Positions 44,301 through 51,898 of a stretch of 64,000 bases of DNA are shown here, one piece after another (position 1 is the stretch's first letter; each line of letters begins with the position of its first letter). The DNA comes from Geminisphaera colitermitum TAV2 (GTDB taxonomy: Bacteria; Verrucomicrobiota; Verrucomicrobiia; Opitutales; Opitutaceae), in contig NZ_ABEA03000099.1 of the NCBI RefSeq assembly GCF_000171235.2, positions 1 to 64,000 on the forward strand, in the 5' to 3' direction. The notes below the pieces were generated by a model. The model ran no database searches. It was not told the DNA's origin and saw nothing but the letters and a program-made list of their open reading frames with translations. A program made the translations under genes and the position numbers.

Positions 44301-45596
44301 CACGACCCAGGCGAGGATCGAGGGGTGGTTGCGGTATTTTTTGAGGTGGTAGGCGGTTTCGCGTTCGTAGGCCTGGGCGACGCCTTCTTTGTGAAAATTT
44401 TCGCGCAGATAGGAGACGGACGGTACAGGCAGGGTGACGCCCATGCCGAGGCGGTCCATCTCGGAGAGCAGTTCTTCGTCAAAGATTGGTGTCTCCGACG
44501 CCCAGCGTCCGCACCACCAGAGGTCGCCGTGGGGCTGGATCTGGCCGACGTTGTAGCCAAGAAGTCGATACAGGGAGAGGCCGTGTTTGTTCGCGCCGTA
44601 GATTTCGGTGAGCCGCCAGCGGGAGGGATGGCCGTTCATGAGGAGTTGGTTGCCCTCGGTCCAGATTTCGCGGAATCCGAAGGTCACGGGCGGCGGCGCA
44701 TCAATGGGGGTGCCGGCGGCTTCGAGGCGGATTTTTGCGGTGTAGAGAGTGGGCTGGTCGAGTTCCCAGGGAATGGGATCGGCCCAAGGGGCGGAAAGGG
44801 TGTGGACGGAGCGGCCCGGCGGCAGGGTCAGCGGGTCACTGGAGAGTGTGAGGACGGTTTTGTTACCGGCGTCGTAAATGGTGGCAGTCGCCCGCACGTT
44901 TTGCGCGGGCTGGCCGGCTGCGATTTCGATTTCGATGGCGAGTTGTTTTTTTCGCCACGAGGTTTTTACGAAGATGTCGGTGACGGCGGCGGTGGCGGAC
45001 CTCGCAGTGAGGGTGACGGGAGCGGTGATGCCGAGGCCCCAGTCGGTCATGGGGAGTTTTTGCCGGGTGCGCACGTAGTGGCGCAGCACGTCCTGTTCGT
45101 AGTTGCGCGAGATTCCGGTGTAGTTGCGTGTCAGATACACGCGCAGGGTGTTGCGTCCGCCGAAGTCGGCGAATTGCGTGAGGTCGATTTCGCCGCCGGG
45201 GCGCAGGAGTTCGGCGACGCGGTGGCCGTTGAGAAAGATGATGGCGTCGCCTTCGATGCGGCGAAAATCGGCCGCGAGGCTTTTGCCACGCCAGTCGGCG
45301 GGCAGGGTGATTTCCTGCTCGAACCACAGGGAATGGATGTCGCGGAGACCGGCCGATTGCCAGCTTGTGCCCTGGCGACTGACGCCGTCTTTCCATGAGC
45401 CCGTCGCGCTGTTTCCCCAATCCGCAACGGCGGGCGCAACTTCGGGCGAGGTGGCGGGCTGGACTTTCCAGACGCGCGGGAGTTCGACGGTGTGGCGCAG
45501 GGCGGTGTCAGCGCACAGCGGGACGGAGGCGAGTCCGCCCGCAACGAGACAGAGTCCGCAAAACGGGAGAAACAAACGCCGGGAGGGAAACGCCAT
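41352..45596 (-). CDS. large secreted GH2-like protein
   Basis: 1414 residues. The signal peptide is LFLPFCGLCLVAGGLASVPLC. Residues ~75-200 form a GH2 sugar-binding jelly roll (DGVSRQGTSWQSAGLRDI, LWFEQEITLPADWRGKSL), ~200-310 an Ig-like domain, and ~310-620 a TIM-barrel region (ANKHGLSLYRLLGYNVGQIQ, NHPSILAWVVAINSYV). In GH2 enzymes the acid/base is the Glu of an N-E pair after this strand; here the pair reads N435-S436. Glu542 in LLTEYLA could be the nucleophile. The C-terminal half has beta domains and ends in a GH2/NPCBM-like sandwich (VTLLLGVDYWMQVWVNGRSI). A 13-nt C run (43125-43137) lies at residue ~820. Confidence 0.7.
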   Translation of the reverse strand: MAFPSRRLFLPFCGLCLVAGGLASVPLCADTALRHTVELPRVWKVQPATSPEVAPAVADWGNSATGSWKDGVSRQGTSWQSAGLRDIHSLWFEQEITLPADWRGKSLAADFRRIEGDAIIFLNGHRVAELLRPGGEIDLTQFADFGGRNTLRVYLTRNYTGISRNYEQDVLRHYVRTRQKLPMTDWGLGITAPVTLTARSATAAVTDIFVKTSWRKKQLAIEIEIAAGQPAQNVRATATIYDAGNKTVLTLSSDPLTLPPGRSVHTLSAPWADPIPWELDQPTLYTAKIRLEAAGTPIDAPPPVTFGFREIWTEGNQLLMNGHPSRWRLTEIYGANKHGLSLYRLLGYNVGQIQPHGDLWWCGRWASETPIFDEELLSEMDRLGMGVTLPVPSVSYLRENFHKEGVAQAYERETAYHLKKYRNHPSILAWVVAINSYVPKNAIEPEKMGIRETNPRGQAKVINDAVAILHKQDSTRLAFAHADGSTGDISTANTYLNFVPLQEREEWPKAWATQGDMPYSAVEFGAPFSANYWKGKQFLLTEYLAMYLGDQAYLDEKEDALKNTIDYALLNQNGFGKWGKIDLSLYPKYNDFLGFFVRNTNRAWRTWGINAGWLYWLIGERYGHPNLTLDVDAYEKLNYNFLTAPLTEKPSWANANFDIFQQANQPLLVYLAGAPVFTDKTHAFHAGENVKKQIATIWDGAVPTTVTAKWILKNTAQGGSILATGSEKITLATGEIRLTPFSIDLPKDISRRTPLSLELTAAQDGKIVAQDTLTIEVFPPAAPLTPPLRIALHDPRGKSAADLKKLGINPRLWTPGSSPLPPPPDIDLLIIGREAIIPGEPLPWRAADIRDGLRVLVLEQHPLAWRSLGFDTIETMPRHIFARDQTSPLFNGLEAADLINWRGSPDLLPEGEQVVSSDAPHAPKWTNRHAVASVALRTPQVAGFTPLAEAEFDLAYSPLLQWRDGKGHIYFSTLDFSKRIGIDPAATLLARNLIETAATTTANATSTRPVYSLIGDEDKTLLNKLGIEAINGFPTSEDAATNALLIVGRDATTTPATAERIHAFANAGGTVLHLDRLATELNTAGLRTSTRTVYRAVPDASAPLLRGIGPNLLRWQDALKVNAFTPDNDNASAQTRVLADGLILERRIGQGRKIYLQVHPSMLENRHANDSDRREATQLSVQRLHRLIAQLLTNLGATPSPAISSRLAIAPKAPSMSTLGSWRVMGPQHTAQTRAARILGETFPGEWVAIQGAENPNTLHKRADGATLDWRRTIEARKDGFVDLAEALGGAKHGHVAYATRAISSDRDQTVTLLLGVDYWMQVWVNGRSILKVDEAHGTPVPNAFKVKVPLKKGKNIITLKVASGTNGFGFWCQLQTDDDAPTAAAAPGQDAVPNVKFYTDPFRIFDPYLFTYW
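43125..43137. repeat. 13-nt G run (C on coding strand) inside the GH2-like gene
   Basis: Encodes part of SSPLPPPPDIDLL near residue 820. A slip would remove the C-terminal ~590 residues and leave the barrel region intact. Confidence 0.85.
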
Positions 45597-45630
45597 GGTT
45601 TTTAAGAGTTACGAATTAAGGGTGTGCCTA

Positions 45631-45751
45631 AAATTACACAGAGGGCGGGGAGTGAACGCAGAGAGCGGGGAGGTCACAACGACTCCCGTTGATCAATCTG
45701 CTTTTGGAACACCCCAACCTCTGTGCTACCTCATTGCCCTCTGTGTAATTT
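45631..45751. repeat. inverted repeat with ACACAGAGG arms
   Basis: Perfect 16-bp arms AAATTACACAGAGGGC (45631-45646) and GCCCTCTGTGTAATTT (45736-45751) lie between the PEP-CTERM stop (45762) and the GH2-like start (45596). The arms resemble the ACCACAGAG repeats at 11401-11540. The element may end the upstream transcript or form part of the GH2 leader. Confidence 0.8.
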
Positions 45752-45761
45752 CTGGAGGGAT

Positions 45762-46619
45762 TCAGCGGCGGCGGCGCAGGTGGCAGGCAACGAGCGCGAG
45801 GGCAGCGGACAGGATGAGCGCATAGGTCGAGGGTTCAGGAATGGCACCGCCGACGTTGGTCGTGACCAGCACGTTGTCGAGAAAGCCGACTCCGGGGTTG
45901 TCTCCGGCGAACAGGTTGAGGCTGATCTCGTCGAACGTGTAAGTCAGGACACTCGTCGACACCACGGTGTGGGTTTTGCTGAGAGCCCCAAACGAGTAGG
46001 TGATGGACAGGCCGTCGTTGGCGAGGCGTTCGATTCTCAGACCGATGCTGTAAGTCGTGTTCAACGCGGTGGGACTGCCGCTCGCAACGCCCGCGATCTC
46101 GGTGTTCCCGGCGCTCGACCAGCGGAGTTGCGAGAACTGGTTGTTTGAGAAGAGCGCCAGATCGTTGGCGGTTGCCGGGACTCCGGCTGCTCCGACATCA
46201 AACGCCTTGTAAGCCTTGTAGCCTTTGTCGTCCGTGGCGTTTACCGTCACGGGAGTTCCGTTCGAGTTGTAGAGTGCCAGTGACGCTCCGGTTGTGACAG
46301 TTCCTGCCACGTTGAGCGTTGTGTAGCGGACTGAATAGCTGGCTTCGATGTAGTCGTTGGCATTCGCCAATGTCACCGAAGTGAAATTCGCGGCGACGGC
46401 CGTGGGAGCGTAGCTCCATCGCAATTCGCCTGATTCGACCGTGGGTTGGGAGGCGGGGCCAATGCGAGACCAGTCCGCCGGGAAGCCGTTGCTGAAGTTT
46501 TCGTCGATCAATTTGGTTTGGGCAGAGGCATTGATTCCGGCGAAGGACAGGAGGCAGGCGACAGTCGCGGCGAACGCACGCACGGTGCGGGAGGAGGCGG
46601 AGCAGATTTGCGTTTTCAT
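45762..46619 (-). CDS. PEP-CTERM secreted protein (cluster C)
   Basis: 285 residues from ATG 46619. The signal peptide is FAATVACLLSFAGINASA followed by QTKLIDENFSNGFPADWSRI, a jelly-roll opening similar to those of the cluster B pair. The C-terminus AIPEPSTYALILSAALALVA followed by CHLRRRR is a PEP-CTERM signal. The palindrome at 46717-46730, ~98 bp upstream of the start, is identical to one in the promoter of the cluster C LacI gene, suggesting direct control. Confidence 0.88.
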   Translation of the reverse strand: MKTQICSASSRTVRAFAATVACLLSFAGINASAQTKLIDENFSNGFPADWSRIGPASQPTVESGELRWSYAPTAVAANFTSVTLANANDYIEASYSVRYTTLNVAGTVTTGASLALYNSNGTPVTVNATDDKGYKAYKAFDVGAAGVPATANDLALFSNNQFSQLRWSSAGNTEIAGVASGSPTALNTTYSIGLRIERLANDGLSITYSFGALSKTHTVVSTSVLTYTFDEISLNLFAGDNPGVGFLDNVLVTTNVGGAIPEPSTYALILSAALALVACHLRRRR

Positions 46620-46716
46620 GGGTTTGGTTGGGTTGATTTTGGATGGAGCGGATTCAGGGTTGGGAAACAAAACGGACGCTGGCGGAGGATTGAGGCGGGT
46701 CGCAATGTGGTCGAAT

Positions 46717-46730
46717 TGACTCACGAGTCA
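46717..46730. promoter_or_regulatory. candidate operator of the cluster C LacI regulator, site 1
   Basis: TGACTCACGAGTCA: two perfect 6-bp arms with a 2-nt centre. The 16-nt context TTGACTCACGAGTCAT is identical to that at 48479-48494. It lies immediately downstream of the SGNH/PEP-CTERM stop and upstream of the PEP-CTERM gene. Confidence 0.65.
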
Positions 46731-47483
46731 TCAGGCACGTCGTCCTTTCTTTTTGTGGACGAAAAGGAGCGCGGAAAAAGCCACCGCGCCAACAATGGCC
46801 GCGCTGGCCGCGGGTTCGGGGATCATGGTCAGATACGAGTTGTAGATCGCCTGCGCGACGATCCGGTAGCCCTCGGTGTTGAGGTGGATGGTGTCGGTGC
46901 GCAGCGAGGAGGGGACAACGTCGTTTCCGTAATCGATCACATCTTGCGCCACGTTTTGGTTGTAGGACGAAACAAGCAGCGGGCGGACATCAACAAAGTG
47001 AGCGCCATAGGTCGCTTTCAGGTCAGCGTTGATGACGTTGATGTTGTTCCACGTTGTGCTGCCAGAGGGCGCGGTCGAGCGGTTGATGACGCCAACGATG
47101 AGGTAATTTTGATGCGGGAGGGCGGCGACCATTTCCGCAATGTGGCGCTGCACCCATTTGTCTGTGGAGTCGGGGTTGTTGTTTCCGGCCCAGATTATGG
47201 TGAACTCCTTCCGAAGTTCTTCGGCTTCCGGAGCGATGAGGCGGGTTCTGATTTGGCCGGAGCCTTCGCCGCCGACACCTTTGTTGATGACGGTCGCTCC
47301 GCTGAATTCAGCGAACCATTTCCGATAATGTTTTTCGCCAGCAGCGGGGTTATCGGCCCCCGTGCCGTAGGTCAGCGAGTCACCCCAGGCGACGACGGTT
47401 GCGGCCGGGCAGGATGTAATGCCGAGGATAAACAGGGCAGTTGTGACTAGGGCTCCGCTTAGCAGTGGCGTGAGTGGCTTCAT
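46731..47483 (-). CDS. PEP-CTERM-anchored SGNH/GDSL hydrolase
   Basis: 250 residues. The signal peptide is GALVTTALFILGITSCPAA. The SGNH core has VVAWGDSLTYGTG (block I, catalytic Ser), NKGVGGEGS (block II Gly), WAGNNNPDS (block III Asn) and TDTIHLNTEGYRIV (block V Asp and His). The C-terminus MIPEPAASAAIVGAVAFSAL followed by KKKGRR is a PEP-CTERM sorting signal, so this is a catalytic enzyme routed through the exosortase pathway. Probably a surface carbohydrate esterase of cluster C. Confidence 0.85.
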   Translation of the reverse strand: MKPLTPLLSGALVTTALFILGITSCPAATVVAWGDSLTYGTGADNPAAGEKHYRKWFAEFSGATVINKGVGGEGSGQIRTRLIAPEAEELRKEFTIIWAGNNNPDSTDKWVQRHIAEMVAALPHQNYLIVGVINRSTAPSGSTTWNNINVINADLKATYGAHFVDVRPLLVSSYNQNVAQDVIDYGNDVVPSSLRTDTIHLNTEGYRIVAQAIYNSYLTMIPEPAASAAIVGAVAFSALLFVHKKKGRRA

Positions 47484-47521
47484 GGTTTTGCGTATTTTGA
47501 GTGTTTGAAGAGGGCAGGGCA

Positions 47522-47534
47522 GGGGGGGGGGGGG
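47522..47534. repeat. 13-nt G run (C on coding strand) upstream of the SGNH/PEP-CTERM gene
   Basis: Sits 39 nt upstream of the ATG at 47483, in the gap after the prepilin-like gene. Confidence 0.85.
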
Positions 47535-47559
47535 AGGGGGGATTGGCTGGGGCGGGGAA

Positions 47560-48342
47560 TCAGCTTGAGGGGATTTGGGTGACGCCGATTTTCACGCCGT
47601 CGCGGAGTTTGGAGTTGTCGGGCTCCGGCTTGCTCGTGGCGTGGTCCCACCATGACATGAAAAGGCGTCCGTCTGTATCGTCTTGAAGGATACGCTCGGC
47701 ATGGCCGTCCAGAAAACCACAATTGATCGCCTTGCCTCCGGAGTGGCGCAGCGGAACAACTTTTTGATTGGCACCGCCCCATTGGGTCCAATTTGAGGAC
47801 AACCCGTCCCACAAAAGCGGCGTGCGCGAGGGGGCGGTGTGGTGGGCATAGCTTGTTTGACCGCCGCCATTTTCGCGCACTCCGTAGTCGATGTTACTGT
47901 AGTTGCTTCCCACAGGCAGGTGCGTGCGCGTGAGGTCGGTCATCCGTCCCGCCGGGCAATGTTCCACTTTTTCAACGATCCACTGGCCGTTGGTGGTCCA
48001 AATGTAGCGTGGCCCGGGTTTGTAATAGTAGCGCAGCAAAACGAAGGCTCCCGAGTTATTTCCCTCCGCCAAAGATTCCCACTGATTGGGGTTGGAGGAG
48101 CCGATGTAGGCGGGCATGGGCTTCATGTTGTAATCGTTGAGAAACATGAGGTAGGCGGTGGTCAACTGGCGGATGTTGCTCATGCAGGCGGCGTCGGCGG
48201 CGCTGCGGCGCACCCGTCCGACGGTGGGGATGATGATCGCCGCAAGGATGCCGATGATCGCGATGACGGTGAGGAGTTCGATCAAGGTAAAGGCCGCCGG
48301 ACGTGTTGCTGAGGATGTTATCAAACGGGATTTTGTTTGCAT
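47560..48342 (-). CDS. prepilin-type N-terminal cleavage/methylation domain protein (cluster C)
   Basis: 260 residues from ATG 48342. The leader is [20 protein letters not shown] (Glu+5), then VGRVRRSAADAACMSNIRQL, similar to the other copies. Near the end is RHSGGKAINCGFLDGHAERI, an H-x11-DGH form of the family motif. It is divergent from the LacI gene, with the operator candidate at 48480-48493 and a 19-nt C run (coding strand) between promoter and start. Confidence 0.85.
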   Translation of the reverse strand: MQTKSRLITSSATRPAAFTLIELLTVIAIIGILAAIIIPTVGRVRRSAADAACMSNIRQLTTAYLMFLNDYNMKPMPAYIGSSNPNQWESLAEGNNSGAFVLLRYYYKPGPRYIWTTNGQWIVEKVEHCPAGRMTDLTRTHLPVGSNYSNIDYGVRENGGGQTSYAHHTAPSRTPLLWDGLSSNWTQWGGANQKVVPLRHSGGKAINCGFLDGHAERILQDDTDGRLFMSWWDHATSKPEPDNSKLRDGVKIGVTQIPSS

Positions 48343-48365
48343 GGCGTGTGTTTGCACAAGGGCGC

Positions 48366-48384
48366 GGGGGGGGGGGGGGGGGGG
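48366..48384. repeat. 19-nt G run (C on coding strand) in the cluster C prepilin leader
   Basis: Begins 24 nt upstream of the ATG at 48342 and lies downstream of the presumed promoter/operator. It is the second-longest homopolymer in the window. Confidence 0.85.
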
Positions 48385-48479
48385 AGGTTGGCGTAGTCGG
48401 AAAGTCGGGATGGAACTGCTGTTGCAATGTCGTTCGCCGGAGCTTTCAGAGCGGCGGGCGGGTGGCAATTGATTCGGTT

Positions 48480-48493
48480 TGACTCACGAGTCA
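48480..48493. promoter_or_regulatory. candidate operator of the cluster C LacI regulator, site 2
   Basis: TGACTCACGAGTCA again, 23 bp upstream of the LacI ATG (48517) and ~140 bp upstream of the prepilin-like gene. Identity with 46717-46730 and the divergent location support autoregulation plus control of cluster C. Confidence 0.65.
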
Positions 48494-48516
48494 TTCACGG
48501 CAGACGGTCTGCGCTC

Positions 48517-49545
48517 ATGCCCAATCAACGCGCCCTCGCAAAACACCTCGGGCTGGCACAGACAACGGTTTCGCGGGCCTTGCGAAACAGCCCGCTGGTC
48601 ACTCCTGAGACGCGGACGCTCGTGCTGAACGCGGCGAAGGAAATGGGCTACCGCGCCCACCCGTATGTCACGGCATTGATGGCCAGCATCCACTCGGGGC
48701 GGACGACGCCGGGACAAGGTTGCCTGGCGCTGGTTTCCGATGTGGGTTGGAAGGAAAGGGTGAATTCGCACGAGGTCTTCCGCATCTGGTGGGAACACTT
48801 GAACCAGCGCGCCCAGTTGCGGGGTTATCGTGTGGAGCGGTTTTTTACGAAGGCCGGCGGTATGAGCGGGGAACGGGTCAACCGGATACTCGCCACCCGC
48901 GGCATCCGGGGAGTCATTATCGGAAATTGCTCGGAGGGGTTTTTTGAGGAGAACCGGCACGCTTTCGACTGGGATCACTACTCCTGCGCCACGCCGATGG
49001 AAATCTACAACAGCTATGGCATCGACTGCGTGTGCACTGACAGTTACCGCAACATGATGCTGGCCTTCCAGCGTGTCATGGGAAAAGGATACAAGCGTAT
49101 CGGACTCGTGCTTCCGAAGACCGCGCTTTTGCCCCACCACATCAAAGAGTGGCTTGGCTCTTATCTCGCCTGCCAGCTTTGGGTGCCGCCGGGGCAGCGG
49201 CTGGCTCCGCTTCTGGGGTCTCCAAGAGACACAACGTTGGAAGAATTTGTCACTTGGCGAAAGCAGTGGAACCCGGATGCGTTGCTTTGTTTGTGGGGAG
49301 AGGAGATGCAGTGGGTTGATGCCTTGGGGTTGAGTTTCAGGCAACTGGCTGTCGTCTGCGTGAACCGTCCCCGCGGTTCGATTTTTTCCGGAGTCGATGA
49401 GAATAACGGAAAGGTCGGTGAAACGCTGTGCGACGTGGTCGTCAATCAGCTCACGCACAACGAGCACGGTTTCCCGAAACACAGCCAGACGGTGCATATC
49501 AAGGGCGACTGGATCGACGGAGAAACGTTGCCCGGAAAAACATAG
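48517..49545 (+). CDS. LacI-family transcriptional regulator (cluster C)
   Basis: 342 residues from ATG 48517. The HTH is RALAKHLGLAQTTVSRALRN, then the sensor domain; it ends HIKGDWIDGETLPGKT. It is closer to the cluster D regulator (which ends LIEGDWFDGETLPARC) than to the cluster A/B pair, so there are two LacI subtypes in the window. It is divergent from the prepilin-like gene and probably binds the TGACTCACGAGTCA palindromes. Confidence 0.88.
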   Translation: MPNQRALAKHLGLAQTTVSRALRNSPLVTPETRTLVLNAAKEMGYRAHPYVTALMASIHSGRTTPGQGCLALVSDVGWKERVNSHEVFRIWWEHLNQRAQLRGYRVERFFTKAGGMSGERVNRILATRGIRGVIIGNCSEGFFEENRHAFDWDHYSCATPMEIYNSYGIDCVCTDSYRNMMLAFQRVMGKGYKRIGLVLPKTALLPHHIKEWLGSYLACQLWVPPGQRLAPLLGSPRDTTLEEFVTWRKQWNPDALLCLWGEEMQWVDALGLSFRQLAVVCVNRPRGSIFSGVDENNGKVGETLCDVVVNQLTHNEHGFPKHSQTVHIKGDWIDGETLPGKT

Positions 49546-49569
49546 CCGGAAGGAACACACGCAACCACC

Positions 49570-49583
49570 GGGGGGGGGGGGGG
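49570..49583. repeat. 14-nt G run between convergent LacI genes
   Basis: In the 80 bp gap between the 3' ends of the cluster C and cluster D regulators. This is the one long intergenic tract not in front of a gene. No terminator hairpin is evident here. Confidence 0.8.
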
Positions 49584-49625
49584 CGGGAATTTGGCTGACG
49601 TTGCAAACCGGCATTGGAGCGGCTC

Positions 49626-50675
49626 TCAACATCGTGCGGGCAACGTTTCGCCATCGAACCAGTCGCCTTCGATCAGGATCGTCTTGGGGCGCACCGGCAG
49701 GCCACGTTCGTTGAGCAGGAGTTTGTTGGCGACCATGTCGCACACCATCGCGCCAACCGTGATGTTGTTTTCGTCAATCCCCGCATACGGCGTCGGATCA
49801 ATGGGACGATTCAGGCATACCATCGCAATGTCACCGGGCACGCGCAGGCCGAGCGTGTCGAGCCATTCCCGCTCGTGTCCGATGAGACCCACGAGCACGT
49901 CGGGCTTCCAATGCTCCAGCCACGCACGAAATTCGGACAGCGGCGTCGGGCCTGGACGCCCGGCAAACAGGGGCACCCGGTTGCGTCCCGGCAATGTCCG
50001 CTGCCGGTCCTGCCAGAGCAGGAAGCCCGCCTTCCAGTTGGAATCCACTCCGTCCACCGACTCGGTTGGCAGGCACATGCCGGGGCGACGGTAACCGAAT
50101 TTTTGTAGTTTGTAAAAAACTACATCGGCCGCATGCCGGAAATGCGTGGAGGCCCGGTCCACCGTCGGATGTTGCCACGAGTAACTAAGCGTGGCGCAAG
50201 CATACCGCTCCCAGCGCAATGAAGGCGGGGGCGTGTCCTTTCTTTTCGGGGCCGCCAGAATGACGCCCGCGATGCCGCGCGCGGCGAAAATCCGGTCAAG
50301 CCGTGCCGCCGTCATGCCCGGTGCGCGCAGAAAAAAACACTCCGTGCGGTAGCCCCGCAAGGCGGCCTGTTCGCGGTAGCCTTGATATTGCAGCCGGTAG
50401 GTTTGCCCGCCGAGTCCGCCGCCGCGCAGCCACTCCGCCTCCGATGCCGCGTCCACTAAAATGGCGATGCAGGCGCGTTCCTCAACCCGCCGCCCGGCGC
50501 GGATGTGCTCCATGAGCGAGGCGACCATCGGATTGGGACGATATCCGAGCCGTGCCGCCGCCGCTTGCACGCGGGCGCATGTCTCGCGCGGGATCGTGGG
50601 ATCGTTGCGCAGAGCCATCGATACCGTGGATTGGGCGAGGCCGAGATGCCGGGCAATTTCGCGTTGGTTGGGCAT
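49626..50675 (-). CDS. LacI-family transcriptional regulator (cluster D)
   Basis: 349 residues from ATG 50675 (a TTG three codons earlier is open). The HTH is REIARHLGLAQSTVSMALRN, with a sensor domain and tail EGDWFDGETLP shared with the cluster C regulator. It is divergent from the MDR dehydrogenase gene at 50789; the 20-bp palindrome at 50724-50743 lies in between. It likely represses the dehydrogenase/oxidoreductase pair. Confidence 0.88.
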   Translation of the reverse strand: MPNQREIARHLGLAQSTVSMALRNDPTIPRETCARVQAAAARLGYRPNPMVASLMEHIRAGRRVEERACIAILVDAASEAEWLRGGGLGGQTYRLQYQGYREQAALRGYRTECFFLRAPGMTAARLDRIFAARGIAGVILAAPKRKDTPPPSLRWERYACATLSYSWQHPTVDRASTHFRHAADVVFYKLQKFGYRRPGMCLPTESVDGVDSNWKAGFLLWQDRQRTLPGRNRVPLFAGRPGPTPLSEFRAWLEHWKPDVLVGLIGHEREWLDTLGLRVPGDIAMVCLNRPIDPTPYAGIDENNITVGAMVCDMVANKLLLNERGLPVRPKTILIEGDWFDGETLPARC

Positions 50676-50723
50676 GGCGTCCAAAGCCTATGAGAATCGG
50701 TGTGTTTTGTTTGTCCCGCAAGC

Positions 50724-50743
50724 TTACTGATCGTGATCGGTAA
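50724..50743. promoter_or_regulatory. candidate LacI operator (cluster D)
   Basis: TTACTGATCGTGATCGGTAA: an 8-of-10 matched palindrome centred between the divergent LacI and dehydrogenase genes. Position and symmetry fit a LacI-family operator; no second copy was seen. Confidence 0.55.
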
Positions 50744-50788
50744 CGCCTTCGTTGTCGGTCTTATACCGCCACCGCAAACGTCAGCCGC

Positions 50789-51838
50789 ATGAAAACCCAA
50801 CCCGTCAAGGCAATCGTCTTTCATGGCCCAGATGACATCCGCATCGGCGATTTCGCGCTCGGAGAATGCGGACCCGACGACATCGAAATTCGCACCCTCT
50901 ACACAATGGTCTCCACCGGATCGGAACTGCGCGCCCTGACCGGATTTTATCAGAACAAGGCCCCCTTTCCGCTGATCCCTGGCTATTCCGTGGTTGGCGA
51001 AGTGACGCGTGTCGGAGAACGCGCGACCGGCTTCCGTGTCGGCGACCTTGTATCCAGTCGCGCCCACAATCGACTCGAAGGCGCCTCCGCCTGCTGGGGT
51101 GGGCAGGCCAGTGCGCATATCAGTTCCACGCTCGGCAGTGGACGCCCCGTGCTGCTCCCCGCCGGGGCCGATCCGCTCGATTACGCCATCGTCGAAACCT
51201 CCGCCATCAGCCTGCGCGGTGTCGAAGGCGCGGCGCCCCGGCCGGGCGAAACCGCCGTCGTGATCGGTCAGGGCATCATTGGCGCGTATTCCGCCGCCTG
51301 GTTGCAGGCGCGCGGCTGTCGGGTCGTCGTCACCGACATAGACAAAAACCGTCTCGACCGCGCACGAGCACGCGGTGTCAGCGCCGCCGTGTCCGCCGCC
51401 GACGAACACGCCGAGTCCCGCCTGCAAGCGTTCCTCTACGGAGGCGGCGCGGACATTGTTATAGAAAGCTCCGGCAGCACGCGCGGCGTGCTCCTCGCGT
51501 ATCGTCTCCTGCGCAAAAAACCGCAGTCGCATGGCGACCCGATGCACTACTACGGCGGCAACTGGCCCCGCCTCGTCATGCAAGCCACCTACCGCGAACC
51601 GGTCACGCTTGATCCCTTCAAGTTTGTGCCCGGCGAGGGCATTACGATCATTGCGCCCAAAGATCGCGGTGTGGAGGACCGCCAGAAAACCGTCGAAGCC
51701 ATTCGCGGCGGGCAGATCAACTCGCGCCACTTCATCGACTCTCCTGTTGATTTCTGCGACGCGGTTCAGGCGTATCGGAATCTTCGTGACAACCCGTCTG
51801 CGCACTTCTCGCTCGTGTTCGACTGGACCCGCGCCTGA
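50789..51838 (+). CDS. MDR-superfamily (zinc-type) dehydrogenase
   Basis: 349 residues. The N-terminal GroES-like domain has MVSTGSELRALTG and PFPLIPGYSVVGEVTRVGERAT. The structural GHE motif of catalytic-zinc enzymes is replaced by GYS, so zinc catalysis is doubtful. The Rossmann part has VVIGQGIIGA and VVVTDIDKNRLDRA. It resembles the bi-domain/bacteriochlorophyllide-dehydrogenase-like branch found in sugar catabolic loci. With the following Gfo/Idh/MocA enzyme it probably oxidises a sugar from the cluster D glycosidase. Confidence 0.82.
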   Translation: MKTQPVKAIVFHGPDDIRIGDFALGECGPDDIEIRTLYTMVSTGSELRALTGFYQNKAPFPLIPGYSVVGEVTRVGERATGFRVGDLVSSRAHNRLEGASACWGGQASAHISSTLGSGRPVLLPAGADPLDYAIVETSAISLRGVEGAAPRPGETAVVIGQGIIGAYSAAWLQARGCRVVVTDIDKNRLDRARARGVSAAVSAADEHAESRLQAFLYGGGADIVIESSGSTRGVLLAYRLLRKKPQSHGDPMHYYGGNWPRLVMQATYREPVTLDPFKFVPGEGITIIAPKDRGVEDRQKTVEAIRGGQINSRHFIDSPVDFCDAVQAYRNLRDNPSAHFSLVFDWTRA

Positions 51839-51847
51839 TGCTCTCCT

Positions 51848-51862
51848 CCCCCCCCCCCCCCC
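51848..51862 (+). repeat. 15-nt C run followed by (AC)n
   Basis: Coding-strand C run directly followed by (AC)n to ~51873, 36 nt upstream of the ATG at 51899 and 9 nt after the dehydrogenase stop. The same C-run plus CA-repeat combination occurs at 11450-11486. Confidence 0.85.
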
Positions 51863-51898
51863 ACACACACACGCATAACCTCTTCCTCCCGTTTCGCC

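Noticed and set aside
43542-45398. 618-codon plus-strand frame
   Set aside because: Antisense to the GH2-like gene; no recognisable domain.
11472-51873. CACACA microsatellites as possible Z-DNA or regulatory elements
   Set aside because: Only two short runs, both attached to C tracts; described with those tracts rather than as separate elements.
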